The notes: a model not told the origin generated them from the letters alone. DNA of 64,000 bases from Mesorhizobium sp. NFR06 (GCF_900115245.1 NZ_FOVT01000005.1:124001-188000), one strand, 5' to 3'; counted from the first letter of the stretch, positions 18,695 to 28,434 are shown. A program made the numbers and translations.

Positions 18695-19210
18695 ATGATC
18701 AATTCGCGTCCGGCGGCGAAGACCGCTAACGTATCCGACGATCGCCGCGAGGCTATCCGTTCGCTGTACATGGAATCGCTGCAGCTGGTGGAGCGTCTGC
18801 ACCGCCGCCTGCTTGATGTCATCAAGGACGAGTTCGACCGCAACGGCCGTTCCGACATCAATGCCATCCAGGCGCTGCTGCTCTTCAACATCGGCAATTC
18901 GGAGCTGACCGCCGGCGAGCTGCGCTCGCGCGGCTACTATCTCGGCTCGAACGTGTCCTACAATCTGAAGAAGCTGGTCGACCTCGGCTTCATCAACCAC
19001 CAGCGCTCGCGCATCGACCGGCGCTCGGTCCGCGTCTCGCTGACGCCGAAGGGCAACGAGGTGGCGGACGTCGTCGCCGGCCTCTACGAGCGCCATGTCG
19101 GCTCGATCGAGCAGGTCGGCGGCATCAACACCGACGAGTTCAAGCAGATGAACCGCGCGCTGCAGCGCCTGGATCGCTTCTGGAACGATACGATTGCTTA
19201 CCGGATGTGA
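18695..19210 (+). CDS. ldtR: MarR-like winged-helix regulator LdtR
   Basis: A 171-residue regulator matching LdtR, described in Liberibacter and Sinorhizobium as a MarR-family activator of an L,D-transpeptidase gene and stress tolerance. The winged HTH lies at about residues 50-115: INAIQALLLFNIGNSELT, recognition helix SRGYYLGSNVSYNLKKLVDL, then the wing RSRIDRRSVRVSLT. The transpeptidase gene that follows 420 bp downstream is the expected target. Preceded by a 239-bp region that should hold its own promoter. Confidence 0.9.
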   Translation: MINSRPAAKTANVSDDRREAIRSLYMESLQLVERLHRRLLDVIKDEFDRNGRSDINAIQALLLFNIGNSELTAGELRSRGYYLGSNVSYNLKKLVDLGFINHQRSRIDRRSVRVSLTPKGNEVADVVAGLYERHVGSIEQVGGINTDEFKQMNRALQRLDRFWNDTIAYRM

Positions 19211-19630
19211 GGCGCCCGACCGGCGGCAGAACATCCGCGCCGAAGAAGCGCGGCCCGAGGAAATAAGTGTCAAAGGGCTGGTGCCAAAGCGCGCCGGTCC
19301 TTTTTCAAAGCGCTCAGCCCGAAGCGTGTGAAGTAGGGGCCGGGAGATAAGATCAAGACACCGGTGCAGAAAAGCCTCGGTCCCTTTTCTATGATCTCCT
19401 CGCCACAAGCAAATCGCGGCCCAAGGCCACGTTGCCGCCATAATCGCGGTGGATGCGGATTGTGGGTGATGCTGCGGGCCTATGCCCTGCCCTCCTTGGA
19501 ACCTGCGCGGCGGCGGCCTGTTCTGGCGGCCGGTGATGCGGATCATGGTTGGCGAATTGTTAAGTTTGCCACCCCTAGAGTGCGGACAAGCCGCCCGGCA
19601 AGCGAATTAAGCGAGAGCGATTAGCCAAGA
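19211..19630 (+). promoter_or_regulatory. Intergenic region between ldtR and the L,D-transpeptidase gene
   Basis: No ORF with family similarity is found in these 420 bp. Given that LdtR activates the downstream gene in relatives, the transpeptidase promoter and LdtR site probably lie in the distal part (about 19540-19630), which is more A+T rich. I cannot point to a specific box. Confidence 0.4.
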
Positions 19631-20893
19631 ATGTCTGCCATGAGAACCAGCCGCCGTTTCTTCCTCACCGGAGCCTCCGCGCTCGCCGCCGCGATGGTCG
19701 CCGGCCATGCCAGCGCGCAGGATGTGATCGGGGACATTCTGAAATCCTCGACACGCGGCAATTGGGACGACCAGTTTGACGCCCGCACCAACGACACCAA
19801 CAAGGTCGCCTCGACGCTGCCGATCTTCAGCCAGCAGACCGTCGCCTTCACCGAGCAGGCGGTGGCGCAGTACCAGAACATCGTCTCCCAGGGTGGCTGG
19901 GAGCAGGTTCCGGCGACCAAGAAATTGCAGCTCGGCGTCGACGATCCGGATGTCGTTCCGCTGCGCAAGCGCCTGATGGTCTCGGGCGACCTGCCGCAAA
20001 GCGCCGGCATTTCGACGGCCTTCGATTCCTATGTCGACTCGGCCGTGAAGCGCTTCCAGCTCCGCCACGGCTTGCCTGCCGATGGCTCCATGGGCAAATA
20101 CACGTATACGGCGATGAACGTGTCGGCGCAGATCCGGCTCGGCCAGCTGCAGACCAACCTGCAGCGCCTGAAGGAGAAGGCCGGCACGCTCGGCAGCCGT
20201 TACGTGCTGGTCGACATTCCCGGCGCCCAGGTCGAAGCGGTCGAGAACGATCGCGTGGTGCTGCGCCACACGGCGATCGTCGGCAAGATCGACCGCCAGA
20301 CGCCGATCGTGAACTCGAAGATCAACGAAATCATCGTCAATCCGTACTGGAACGCGCCGGTCTCGATCGTGCGCAAGGACATCATTCCGCTCATGCGGAA
20401 GGATCCGAACTACCTCAAGGACAGCCACATCCGCCTGTTCGCGCCTGACGGCAGCGAGGTCGATCCGATGACCATCGACTGGTCGACGGATGATGCCGCG
20501 AAATACCGTTTCCGCCAGGATCCGGGCGGCAACAATGCCATGGCCTCGGTCAAGATCAACTTCCCGAGCCCGGACGGCGTCTACATGCACGACACGCCGC
20601 AGCAGAGCCTGTTCGGCAAGCTGATGCGTTTCGATTCCTCCGGCTGCGTGCGCGTCCAGAACGTGCGCGACCTCGTCACCTGGATCCTGCGCGACACGCC
20701 CGGCTGGGACCGCCAGCATTTCGAGGCGGCGATCAAGACCGGCGAGAACACGCCGATCCAGGTCGTCAATCCGGTGCCGGTGCACTTCCTCTATCTGTCG
20801 GCCTGGTCCACCGCTCCGGGCGTGGTGCAGTTCCGCGACGACATTTACGGCCTCGACGGTGCCAGCGAGCTGCAGATCAGCTCCGCGCAGTAA
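19631..20893 (+). CDS. ldtP: L,D-transpeptidase (YkuD domain) with peptidoglycan-binding domain
   Basis: A 420-residue exported enzyme that makes 3-3 peptidoglycan cross-links or attaches proteins to peptidoglycan. The N-terminus has a twin-arginine-like signal (SRRFFLTGASALAAA) cleaved near HASA-QD. A peptidoglycan-binding helix bundle lies at about residues 110-165 (SAVKRFQLRHGLPADGSMGK). The YkuD domain follows (YVLVDIPGAQVEAVEND) with catalytic Cys339 in FDSSGCVRVQN and the upstream HDTP histidine. The large insert in the catalytic domain resembles the YcbB/LdtD group. A strong terminator follows at 20912. Confidence 0.92.
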   Translation: MSAMRTSRRFFLTGASALAAAMVAGHASAQDVIGDILKSSTRGNWDDQFDARTNDTNKVASTLPIFSQQTVAFTEQAVAQYQNIVSQGGWEQVPATKKLQLGVDDPDVVPLRKRLMVSGDLPQSAGISTAFDSYVDSAVKRFQLRHGLPADGSMGKYTYTAMNVSAQIRLGQLQTNLQRLKEKAGTLGSRYVLVDIPGAQVEAVENDRVVLRHTAIVGKIDRQTPIVNSKINEIIVNPYWNAPVSIVRKDIIPLMRKDPNYLKDSHIRLFAPDGSEVDPMTIDWSTDDAAKYRFRQDPGGNNAMASVKINFPSPDGVYMHDTPQQSLFGKLMRFDSSGCVRVQNVRDLVTWILRDTPGWDRQHFEAAIKTGENTPIQVVNPVPVHFLYLSAWSTAPGVVQFRDDIYGLDGASELQISSAQ

Positions 20894-20911
20894 GCAGCTG
20901 GTATTTAAAGA

Positions 20912-20943
20912 AAAAAGGCCGCTCTCGTAGCGGCCTTTTTGTA
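20912..20943 (+). terminator. Rho-independent terminator of the L,D-transpeptidase gene
   Basis: A 12-bp stem, AAAAAGGCCGCT (20912-20923) and AGCGGCCTTTTT (20929-20940), with a 5-base loop; T-rich after the stem. It lies 19 bp after the stop codon. Confidence 0.95.
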
Positions 20944-21065
20944 TTGTCCCGGCAGTGCTCTGCGCCCAATCTGAGGTGCAGGAAGGCCGGCCACCTGCAT
21001 GAAGCCGCCCGGCTGGACGCGACACCGGCAATTGCGCATGGTCGGCAGAGACCCGGAATCGCGCC

Positions 21066-22706
21066 ATGGACGTCGCCATTTTCATCCTCGTCGTGCTCGC
21101 CTTCGTGACGCTGTCCGGCGCGCTGGTGCGGCTGGTGCGCGTGCCGCTGCCGGTGCTGCAGATCGCCATCGGCGCGGCCCTTGCGTGGCCGGCGCGCGGC
21201 CTGCATGTCGATGTCGATCCGGAACTGTTTCTCCTTGTTTTCATCCCGCCGCTTTTGTTCGGCGATGCTTTCTCGGCGCCGAAGCGCGAGCTGATCGCGC
21301 TGCGCGCTCCGATCCTCGATCTCGCCATCGGGCTGGTCTTCTTCACCATCGTCGGTTTCGGCTACGCCTTGCACTGGTTGGTGCCGAGCATCCCGTTGGC
21401 CGTCGCTTTCGCTTTGGCCGCCGTGCTGTCGCCGACCGACGCGGTCGCCGTGTCCTCGATCGTCGATCGCAATGTCGTCCCGGCGCGGCTGATGCACATA
21501 TTGGAAGGCGAGTCGCTGCTCAACGACGCCTCGGGCCTGGTGATGTTCCGCTTCACGGTCGCGGCGGCGCTGACCGGCGGCTTTTCGTTCGCCGCGGCAT
21601 CGCTGGGTTTCCTCTTTGCGATCGCGATCGGCATTCTCGCCGGCGTCGCGGCGCTGTTCATTGCCGCAAAGTCGCTACAGGTCCTCGGCCGCATCACCGG
21701 CACACCGGCCGAAGCGCAGGTGCTGGTCATGGTCCTGTTGCCGTTCGTCGCCTATCTGATCGCCGAGCATTTCGGCGCGTCGGGCATTCTGGCGGCGGTC
21801 ACGGCCGGCCTTCTGACCGGATATTCAGGCATCGTCCGCCACATGGCGGTGTCGGCGCGCATCCAGACGATCTCGCTCTGGTCGATGCTGATCTTCATGT
21901 TCAACGGCTCGCTCTTCATCCTGCTCGGCCTGCAACTGCCCGACATCATCCGCAAGGTGCCGCCGGAACTGACGACCCGTCACTGGCTGTTCGAGCCGGC
22001 ATTGACGGTGCTGTTGCTCACGCTCTGCCTGATCGGCCTGCGCTTTGCCTGGATCTGGATCGGCGACATGGGCTCCGTGCTTGCCGCACGGCTTGGCAAG
22101 CGCAAGGCCGAACCCTTTGGCTTTCGCGTCAGGCTCGCCGGTTCGATCGCGGGCGTGCGCGGTGCAGTCACCCTCGCCGGCATCCTGTCCCTGCCGTTTA
22201 CCTTGCAGGACGGCTCGCCCTTTCCGGCCCGCGATGTCGTGATCTTCCTGGCCGCCGGCGTCATCATCTGCTCGCTGGCGATAGCCAGCCTGGCCTTGCC
22301 GGCGGTTGCGCGCGGCCTCGTCGAGCCTGGCGAGCACCCGGGCGCCGCCGAGGAGCGCCGGGCCAGGGTTGGTGCCGCCAAGGCGGCTATCGCCAGGATC
22401 GAAAGCTTCGCCAGCGACGGCAACGAAGGAGAGGCGGCAGGGATGAAGCTCGCGATCGCCGAGAGCGTCGCATCCATCTACCGGCGGCGCATCTCTTTGT
22501 CCGACGGCGCCGACGAAACCCGCGCCGAAGCCCGCGAATCCGGCCGGATCGAGATCGAACTCAGGCTTGCCGGCATCCAGGCCGAGCGCGCCGAGCTGCA
22601 GGCCATGCTCCGCCGCGGCGACATCAATGACCACACGGCACGCAAGCTGTTTACCGAGATCACCTTCTCCGAAGCGATCCTCAGGGGCCGCGCACCGCGC
22701 CAATAG
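21066..22706 (+). CDS. Na+/H+ antiporter, CPA1 family
   Basis: A 546-residue cation/proton antiporter. About twelve TM helices span residues 1-420, followed by a cytosolic helical tail (residues 430-546) rich in Ala, Arg and Glu. Transport residues are visible: Asp125 in LSPTDAVAVSS and the Asn153-Asp154 pair in EGESLLNDASGLV, as in NhaP/CPA1 proteins; the late SIAGVRGAVTLA helix is also typical. Role: pH and sodium homeostasis at the inner membrane. Monocistronic. Confidence 0.9.
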   Translation: MDVAIFILVVLAFVTLSGALVRLVRVPLPVLQIAIGAALAWPARGLHVDVDPELFLLVFIPPLLFGDAFSAPKRELIALRAPILDLAIGLVFFTIVGFGYALHWLVPSIPLAVAFALAAVLSPTDAVAVSSIVDRNVVPARLMHILEGESLLNDASGLVMFRFTVAAALTGGFSFAAASLGFLFAIAIGILAGVAALFIAAKSLQVLGRITGTPAEAQVLVMVLLPFVAYLIAEHFGASGILAAVTAGLLTGYSGIVRHMAVSARIQTISLWSMLIFMFNGSLFILLGLQLPDIIRKVPPELTTRHWLFEPALTVLLLTLCLIGLRFAWIWIGDMGSVLAARLGKRKAEPFGFRVRLAGSIAGVRGAVTLAGILSLPFTLQDGSPFPARDVVIFLAAGVIICSLAIASLALPAVARGLVEPGEHPGAAEERRARVGAAKAAIARIESFASDGNEGEAAGMKLAIAESVASIYRRRISLSDGADETRAEARESGRIEIELRLAGIQAERAELQAMLRRGDINDHTARKLFTEITFSEAILRGRAPRQ

Positions 22707-22832
22707 CGTCGGCGAGCCATTGTTGCCGCAAACCGGCCAGCAAATTTCGCGCCGCAAACGTGGCGAGTCCCAAACAACTGTGTTAATGGCGCGGCGACCT
22801 CGCAGACCTCCGGCCCCAAGGGAAAGCAAGCC

Positions 22833-24146
22833 ATGTCAAACGCAGCGGCAGCCACCAGCAAATTCGAATCCTTCTTCGAGACCACGCTTGCCGACGCCGA
22901 TCCGGAAATCTTCGGCGCCATCCGCAACGAGCTTGGCCGCCAGCGCCATGAGATCGAGCTGATCGCTTCCGAAAACATCGTTTCGCGCGCCGTGCTGGAA
23001 GCGCAGGGCTCGATTATGACCAACAAATATGCCGAGGGCTATCCGGGCAAGCGCTACTATGGCGGCTGCCAGTTCGTCGATGTGGCCGAGGAACTGGCCA
23101 TCGAACGCGCCAAAAGGCTGTTCGGCTGCAACTTCGCCAACGTCCAGCCGAACTCCGGCAGCCAGATGAACCAGGCGGTGTTCCTGGCGCTGCTGCAGCC
23201 CGGCGACACCTTCATGGGCCTCGACCTGAATTCGGGCGGCCATCTCACCCACGGCTCGCCGGTCAACATGAGCGGCAAGTGGTTCAAGGTCGTCTCCTAC
23301 GGCGTTCGCAAGGACGATCACCTGCTCGACATGGACGCCATCGAGAAGACCGCGCATGAGACCAAGCCCAAGCTGATCCTGGCTGGCGGCACCGCCTATT
23401 CGCGCGTCTGGGACTGGAAGCGTTTCCGCGAGATCGCCGACGCGGTCGGCGCTTATCTCATGGTCGATATGGCGCATATCGCAGGCCTCGTCGCCGGCGG
23501 CATGCATCCCTCGCCGCTGCCCCATGCCCATGTCGTGACGACGACGACCCACAAGTCGCTGCGCGGTCCGCGCGGTGGCATGATCCTGTGCAATGACGAG
23601 GAAATCGCCAAGAAGATGAATTCGGCCGTTTTCCCCGGCCTGCAGGGCGGTCCGCTGATGCATGTCATCGCCGCCAAGGCGGTGGCGCTCGGCGAAGCGC
23701 TGAAGCCAAGCTTCAAGGCCTATGCCGAAAGCATAGTCGCCAACGCCAAGGCGCTGGCCTCGAGCCTGCAGGAGACCGGCCTCGATATCGTCTCGGGCGG
23801 CACCGACAACCATTTGATGCTGGTCGACCTCAGGCCGAAGAACGCGACCGGCAAGCGCGCGGAAGCAGCACTTGGCCGCGCCAACATCACCTGCAACAAG
23901 AACGGCATCCCGTTCGATCCTGAAAAGCCTTTCGTCACCTCCGGCGTGCGTCTCGGCACGCCTGCCGGTACCACGCGCGGCTTCGGCCAGGCCGAGTTCC
24001 GCGAGATCGGCAAGCTGATCGCCGAGGTGCTGGACGGGCTGAAGGTGGCGAATTCCGACGAGGGCAATGGTGCGGTCGAGGCCGCGGTGAAGGCCAAGGT
24101 CACGGCGCTGACGGATCGCTTCCCGCTCTACCCCTATCTCGGTTGA
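22833..24146 (+). CDS. glyA: Serine hydroxymethyltransferase
   Basis: A 437-residue PLP enzyme converting serine and tetrahydrofolate to glycine and 5,10-methylene-THF. The PLP lysine is Lys241 in [14 protein letters not shown]. Other family blocks are [37 protein letters not shown] and [13 protein letters not shown]. Length is normal. ATG 22833 follows AAGGGAAAGC. It heads a run of same-strand genes that continues through nrdR, the rib genes and nusB, although the gaps to the next two genes suggest separate promoters. Confidence 0.97.
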   Translation: MSNAAAATSKFESFFETTLADADPEIFGAIRNELGRQRHEIELIASENIVSRAVLEAQGSIMTNKYAEGYPGKRYYGGCQFVDVAEELAIERAKRLFGCNFANVQPNSGSQMNQAVFLALLQPGDTFMGLDLNSGGHLTHGSPVNMSGKWFKVVSYGVRKDDHLLDMDAIEKTAHETKPKLILAGGTAYSRVWDWKRFREIADAVGAYLMVDMAHIAGLVAGGMHPSPLPHAHVVTTTTHKSLRGPRGGMILCNDEEIAKKMNSAVFPGLQGGPLMHVIAAKAVALGEALKPSFKAYAESIVANAKALASSLQETGLDIVSGGTDNHLMLVDLRPKNATGKRAEAALGRANITCNKNGIPFDPEKPFVTSGVRLGTPAGTTRGFGQAEFREIGKLIAEVLDGLKVANSDEGNGAVEAAVKAKVTALTDRFPLYPYLG

Positions 24147-24236
24147 CCCTCTCGGTTGACTGGGCGCCGCGCGTCATCTTTTATCCTCACGCTTCGCGCC
24201 GCTCCCCGGTAGGCGGCGCGGCTTACCGGAGACTTG

Positions 24237-24830
24237 ATGATGCGCACTTTCCGTCTTGCCGCCGTCGCACTGTCTGGCCCGCTGACCGCTTTCGCGATGG
24301 CCGGCGCGGTCGCGCAGGAAAACTCCCAGCCCAATGCCGATATGCCGGTCACCAACAGCTTCGGCAGGTGGACCACCATCATCGACACGCTCGATACCGG
24401 GCAGGATGCGCATAAGACCTGCGCCGCCTCGACCGCTTTCGTCGACAGCCTCGGCAATGCGGGCTCTCTGACGATGTCGATCTCGACTGGCGACGCGCTG
24501 CCGCCTGATGCGTACCCGGCCATCATGCTCATCGTCGACAACAAGACCCTGCCGACCGGCAGCAAGATAGCCGCGACCTTCGGCGATCCCGGGGTGAAGG
24601 TTGCCGCGACGGTAACCTCCATCGCGGCGGCCGGTGGTCGACCCAGTTGGATGGTCGACAATGAGGCCAAGACCAGCCTTGCCTTGCTGCGGGCCATGCG
24701 CAAGGTTACCTCGCTCGATGTGACTTTCGGCAAGCAGGCCGTCGCCAGCATCCCGATGGATGGCTTTACCAAGGCCTATCGCAATCTCGGCACGTCATGC
24801 GGGTTTCCGACCAAGGACGTCGCGCCCTGA
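24237..24830 (+). CDS. Exported protein of unknown function
   Basis: A 197-residue protein with a clear signal peptide: MMRTFRLAAVALSGPLTAFA and a cleavage site near GAVAQE. The mature part contains FGRWTTIIDTLDTGQDAHKTC, a central strand pattern (YPAIMLIVDNKTL, GSKIAATFGD) and a C-terminal Cys in YRNLGTSCGFP that could pair with the first Cys. The layout is reminiscent of invasion-associated-locus-B proteins, but I do not claim membership. Two ATGs (24237, 24240) are possible starts. Probably periplasmic. Confidence 0.65.
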   Translation: MMRTFRLAAVALSGPLTAFAMAGAVAQENSQPNADMPVTNSFGRWTTIIDTLDTGQDAHKTCAASTAFVDSLGNAGSLTMSISTGDALPPDAYPAIMLIVDNKTLPTGSKIAATFGDPGVKVAATVTSIAAAGGRPSWMVDNEAKTSLALLRAMRKVTSLDVTFGKQAVASIPMDGFTKAYRNLGTSCGFPTKDVAP

Positions 24831-24969
24831 AGCAGTTGGCCGTCGGGGGAGGGCGCTGGCAATTGTGCCTGCGGCTCGCTATCTCTGATACGAGGGCTCT
24901 GCGCTTTGCCATTGCGGCAAAAGACACTAAGCCTTCCGCCACCTGAGAATCGCCAACCGAAGGCTTGCT

Positions 24970-25449
24970 ATGCGCTGCCCTTATTGCCAGTCCGAAGATA
25001 CGCAGGTGAAGGATTCGCGTCCCGCCGAGGACGGCGCTGCAATCCGCAGGCGCCGCGTCTGTCCCGATTGCGGCGGCCGTTTCACCACGTTCGAACGCGT
25101 CCAACTGCGCGATCTGGTCGTCGTCAAGAAGTCCGGCCGCAAGGTGCCGTTCGACCGCGACAAGCTGCTGCGCTCCGTCGAGATCGCGGTGCGCAAGCGC
25201 AATGTCGATCCTGAGCGCATCGACCGCGCCGTGACCGGCATCGTGCGCCAGCTCGAAAGCTCGGGCGAAACCGAAGTCGCTTCAGGCGAGGTCGGCCGGC
25301 TGGTCATGGAGGCGCTGAAATCGCTGGACGACGTTGCTTATGTCCGCTTCGCCTCGGTCTACCGCAATTTCCGCGAGGCCAGGGATTTCCACGAGCTGCT
25401 GGGCGAATTGAAGGGCGACGAGGAAAAGACCGAAGAGGACGCGGGCTGA
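24970..25449 (+). CDS. nrdR: Transcriptional repressor NrdR
   Basis: A 159-residue ribonucleotide-reductase repressor. The zinc ribbon is complete (Cys3, Cys6, Cys31, Cys34: MRCPYC and [10 protein letters not shown]), and the ATP-cone occupies about residues 47-137 ([20 protein letters not shown]). It senses (d)ATP and binds NrdR boxes at nrd promoters, none of which is in this window. The nrdR-rib order is common in bacteria. ribD starts two bases after its stop. Confidence 0.97.
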   Translation: MRCPYCQSEDTQVKDSRPAEDGAAIRRRRVCPDCGGRFTTFERVQLRDLVVVKKSGRKVPFDRDKLLRSVEIAVRKRNVDPERIDRAVTGIVRQLESSGETEVASGEVGRLVMEALKSLDDVAYVRFASVYRNFREARDFHELLGELKGDEEKTEEDAG

Positions 25450-25451
25450 TC

Positions 25452-26582
25452 ATGGCGGGACCGCGACGGAACGAGGCCGCGCAGGCGGCCCTTGATCGCC
25501 GTTTCATGGCCGCGGCCATCAGGCTGTCGCGCCGCAATGCCGGCCGCACGTCGACCAACCCCTCCGTCGGCACCATCATCGTGCGCGACGACGGCGCCGG
25601 TCCGATGATCGTGGGCACAGGCGTCACCGCCGTCGGCGGCCGCCCGCATGCCGAGACCGAGGCGCTGGCCGAGGCCGGCGAACTGGCGCGCGGCGCCACC
25701 GCCTATGTCACGCTGGAGCCTTGCGCCCATCACGGCCGCACGCCGCCTTGCGCCAACGCGCTGGTCAATGCCGGCATTGCGCGTGTCGTCGGCGCGGCGA
25801 GCGACCCCGATCCGCGCGTCTCTGGCAAGGGCTACGCCATCCTGCGCGCTGCCGGTGTCGAGGTGGTGGAGAAGGTGCTGGCCGCCGAGGCAGCCGAACA
25901 GATGGCCGGCTATCTGATCAGGTCTCTGAAGAAGCGCCCGGAAGTGACCTTGAAGCTTGCGCTTTCGAGCGACGGCAAGATCGGCAGGAAAGGTGCCGGG
26001 CAGGTTGCCATCACCGGCGAGATCGCGCGGCGCGAGGTCTATCTGATGCGCGCCGAGGCCGACGCCATCCTGGTCGGCATCGGTACCGCGCTCGAGGACG
26101 ACCCAGCGCTGACCGTGCGCCTGCCGGGACTTGAGAACCGCTCGCCGGCGCGCATCATTCTCGATCGACAGATCCGGCTGCCGGAGACGTCCAAGCTGGT
26201 GTCCGGCGTCGATCGCGTGCCGCTCTATGTTGCGGCCTGCCTCGAAGCCGACCCTCATCGGCGAGCGGCGCTCGAACGCACCGGCGTGCGTTTCATCGGC
26301 ACCGAGACATATGGCGGCGTCGTCGCCCTGCCGGAATTGCTCGAGGACCTTGCCGCGCTCGGCATGGCGAGCGTGCTGGTCGAAGGCGGCGCCCAGGTCG
26401 CGAGGGCCTTCCTGGACGAAGACCTCGTCGACCGCATCGTCCTGTTCCAGGGGCCGGATGCGATCGGCGTGGGTGGCATTGCCTCGCCCATCGACGCCGG
26501 CAATATCCCCGCGGGGTTCCGCAAACTGCGCGAGATGCGCTTCGGCGAGGACAGCTACGCCGAGTGGATGAGGGATTTCTGA
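25452..26582 (+). CDS. ribD: Bifunctional diaminohydroxyphosphoribosylaminopyrimidine deaminase/reductase
   Basis: 376 residues catalysing the second and third steps of riboflavin synthesis. The N-terminal deaminase has the zinc site His66-Ala-Glu68 (RPHAETEAL) and PCAHHGRTPPC (Cys91, Cys100). The C-terminal reductase domain starts near residue 160 (PEVTLKLALSSDGKIG) and ends GEDSYAEWMRDF. The stop codon overlaps the ribE start by one base, indicating translational coupling. Confidence 0.96.
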   Translation: MAGPRRNEAAQAALDRRFMAAAIRLSRRNAGRTSTNPSVGTIIVRDDGAGPMIVGTGVTAVGGRPHAETEALAEAGELARGATAYVTLEPCAHHGRTPPCANALVNAGIARVVGAASDPDPRVSGKGYAILRAAGVEVVEKVLAAEAAEQMAGYLIRSLKKRPEVTLKLALSSDGKIGRKGAGQVAITGEIARREVYLMRAEADAILVGIGTALEDDPALTVRLPGLENRSPARIILDRQIRLPETSKLVSGVDRVPLYVAACLEADPHRRAALERTGVRFIGTETYGGVVALPELLEDLAALGMASVLVEGGAQVARAFLDEDLVDRIVLFQGPDAIGVGGIASPIDAGNIPAGFRKLREMRFGEDSYAEWMRDF

Positions 26583-27199
26583 TGTTTACAGGGATTGTCA
26601 CGGACGTCGGCACCGTTGCCGCGGTGAAGCCTCTGAGCGAAGGCGTTGGCCTGCGCATCGACACCGCTTATGACCCCGAGACCATCGCGATCGGCGCCTC
26701 GATCTCCTGCGGCGGTGTCTGTCTCACGGTCACGGCTCTGCCCGAGCATGGCGCGAACGCGCGCTGGTTCGAGGTCGAGGCGTGGGAGGAAGCGCTCAGG
26801 CTGACCACCGCATCGAACTGGAAATCCGGCACCAGGATCAATCTCGAACGGGCGCTGAAGCTGGGCGACGAGCTCGGCGGCCACATAGTTTCCGGCCATG
26901 TCGACGGCACCGCCGAGATCGTCGAGCGCAAGGAGGAGGGCGATGCCGTCCGCTTCACGCTGGAAGCGCCACGCCATCTGGCGAAATTCATCGCGCCGAA
27001 GGGCTCGATCGCGCTGGACGGCACCTCGCTCACCGTCAACAAGGTCGAAGGCGCCCGTTTCGACGTGCTTTTGATCCATCATTCCCTGAGCGTCACCACC
27101 TGGGGCGAACGCCAGGTGGGCGATCGTGTCAACCTCGAGATCGACACCATGGCCCGCTACGCCGCGCGGCTGGCCGAGGCGGCGAAAGAGGGGCTTTGA
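26582..27199 (+). CDS. ribE: Riboflavin synthase, alpha subunit type
   Basis: 205 residues with the two lumazine-binding repeats of riboflavin synthase. Repeat one opens MFTGIVTDVGTV and includes SCGGVCLTVT; repeat two includes GHIVSGHVDGTAEIV and DGTSLTVNKVEG. It dismutates two lumazines to riboflavin. ATG 26582 overlaps the ribD stop. Its own stop overlaps the start of a 59-residue ORF (ATGA) that separates it from ribH. Confidence 0.95.
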   Translation: MFTGIVTDVGTVAAVKPLSEGVGLRIDTAYDPETIAIGASISCGGVCLTVTALPEHGANARWFEVEAWEEALRLTTASNWKSGTRINLERALKLGDELGGHIVSGHVDGTAEIVERKEEGDAVRFTLEAPRHLAKFIAPKGSIALDGTSLTVNKVEGARFDVLLIHHSLSVTTWGERQVGDRVNLEIDTMARYAARLAEAAKEGL

Positions 27200-27378
27200 T
27201 GACCAAAGACGAAATTGGCTCCGGTCACCGAGAAAACCCCCACGTCAAGGACGCGCCCGGCCTCAATCTGTCGGTCAACGATCGCAAGGTTTTCGTTGCA
27301 GCGCTGACCAATCCGCAGCCGGTGAACGATCGTCTAAGGGATACGGTGCTTCGCTATCGTCAGGCTGCTGGCGTCTGA
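27199..27378 (+). CDS. 59-aa DUF1778-like (antitoxin C-terminal) protein inside the rib operon
   Basis: ATG 27199 overlaps the ribE stop (ATGA). The product has a charged, disordered-looking N-terminus (MTKDEIGSGHRENPHVKDA) and then LNLSVNDRKVFVAALTNPQP plus VNDRLRDTVLRYR. The second half resembles the C-terminal toxin-binding part of DUF1778/TacA antitoxins (pattern LS-DR-F---L-NPP-PN--L). The ribbon-helix-helix DNA-binding half is missing and no GNAT toxin gene follows, so this is either a relic or a minimal solitary antitoxin-like peptide. The similarity is short and not checked by search. Confidence 0.55.
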   Translation: MTKDEIGSGHRENPHVKDAPGLNLSVNDRKVFVAALTNPQPVNDRLRDTVLRYRQAAGV

Positions 27379-27448
27379 CTGCAGCAATCTTCCGCTTGCG
27401 ATCAACCCGGCTTCGGCCTAAGTCACCGGCAACCCCCCGGAGACTTTT

Positions 27449-27943
27449 ATGGCTGGCAGATCCCAACACGGCAAAGCGTTCATTCGTCCGAAGGCGAAGG
27501 CGCATCTGCTCATTGTCGAAGCGCGCTTCCACGACGATCTCGCCGACGCGCTGCTCGAAGGCGCGACTGGCGCGCTCGACGAGGCGGGCGCCACCTATGA
27601 CGTCGTCACGGTTCCCGGTTCGCTGGAAGTCCCCGCCGTGATATGCTTCGCCCTCGATGGCGCTGCCGAAGGCGGCACGCATTACGACGGTTTCGTCGCG
27701 CTCGGCACCATCATCCGCGGCGACACCTATCATTTCGACATCGTCGCCAACGAATCGAGCCGCGCGCTGATGGACCTTTCGGTGCAGGAAGCGGTCGCGA
27801 TCGGCAACGGTATCCTGACCACCGAGAACGACGCGCAGGCATGGGCGCGCGCGCGGAAAACGGAAGGCGACAAGGGCGGCTTCGCGGCACGCGCGGCGCT
27901 GACCATGATCGCGCTCAAAGAGAAATTCGGAGCGCAATCGTGA
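27449..27943 (+). CDS. ribH: 6,7-dimethyl-8-ribityllumazine synthase
   Basis: 164 residues, the penultimate enzyme of riboflavin synthesis. Substrate-binding and catalytic stretches are [10 protein letters not shown], then [22 protein letters not shown] with catalytic His95, and [16 protein letters not shown]. Start ATG 27449 has a CCCGGAG-like site upstream. The stop overlaps the nusB GTG by three bases (GTGA). Confidence 0.96.
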   Translation: MAGRSQHGKAFIRPKAKAHLLIVEARFHDDLADALLEGATGALDEAGATYDVVTVPGSLEVPAVICFALDGAAEGGTHYDGFVALGTIIRGDTYHFDIVANESSRALMDLSVQEAVAIGNGILTTENDAQAWARARKTEGDKGGFAARAALTMIALKEKFGAQS

Positions 27944-28434
27944 CCGAACCTGCCTCAACCGGAGCGGTGCGCCACGCCAACAAGCGCGGCGCCGCCCGTC
28001 TTGCCGCCGTCCAGGCGCTCTACCAGATGGATGTGGCCGGCAGCGGCGTCTTCGAGACTACGGCCGAATACGAAACCTTTCGCCTCGGCAAGGAAGTCGA
28101 CGGCGCGCTCTATCGCGAGGCCGACGCGCAATGGTTCCGCGCCATCCTGACCGGCGTCGTCGAAAACCAGAAGACCATCGATCCTGTCATCCGCCAGGCG
28201 CTCACCGAGGATTGGCCGCTGTCGCGACTGGATTCGACGCTGCGCGCCATCCTGCGCGCCGGCGTCTATGAATTGATGAAGCGCGAGGACGTGCCGGTGG
28301 CCGTGATCGTCTCCGAATATGTCGACATCGCAAAGGCTTTTTACGAGGAAGACGAGCCGAAGCTGGTGAACGCCGTTCTCGATCGCGTCTCGCGCCGGGT
28401 TCGCGGCGAGGGGCGTGGCAAGGACGCTTCGTGA
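27940..28434 (+). CDS. nusB: Transcription antitermination factor NusB
   Basis: 164-residue all-helical protein that binds boxA RNA with NusE in rRNA antitermination. Family stretches: [20 protein letters not shown] at the N-terminus, [19 protein letters not shown] in the middle and [14 protein letters not shown] near the end. GTG start overlaps the ribH stop, so translation is coupled; ribH-nusB is a widely conserved pair. Confidence 0.95.
   Translation: MTEPASTGAVRHANKRGAARLAAVQALYQMDVAGSGVFETTAEYETFRLGKEVDGALYREADAQWFRAILTGVVENQKTIDPVIRQALTEDWPLSRLDSTLRAILRAGVYELMKREDVPVAVIVSEYVDIAKAFYEEDEPKLVNAVLDRVSRRVRGEGRGKDAS

Noticed and set aside
19607..21349. 580-codon antisense frame across the L,D-transpeptidase gene and its terminator
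   Set aside because: It reads through a perfect terminator and opposite to a gene with clear catalytic motifs; composition is shadow-like.
24831..27448. FMN riboswitch in front of the rib genes
   Set aside because: The gaps here are too short or lack the conserved FMN aptamer segments; ribD, ribE and ribH are joined by overlaps or short spacers.
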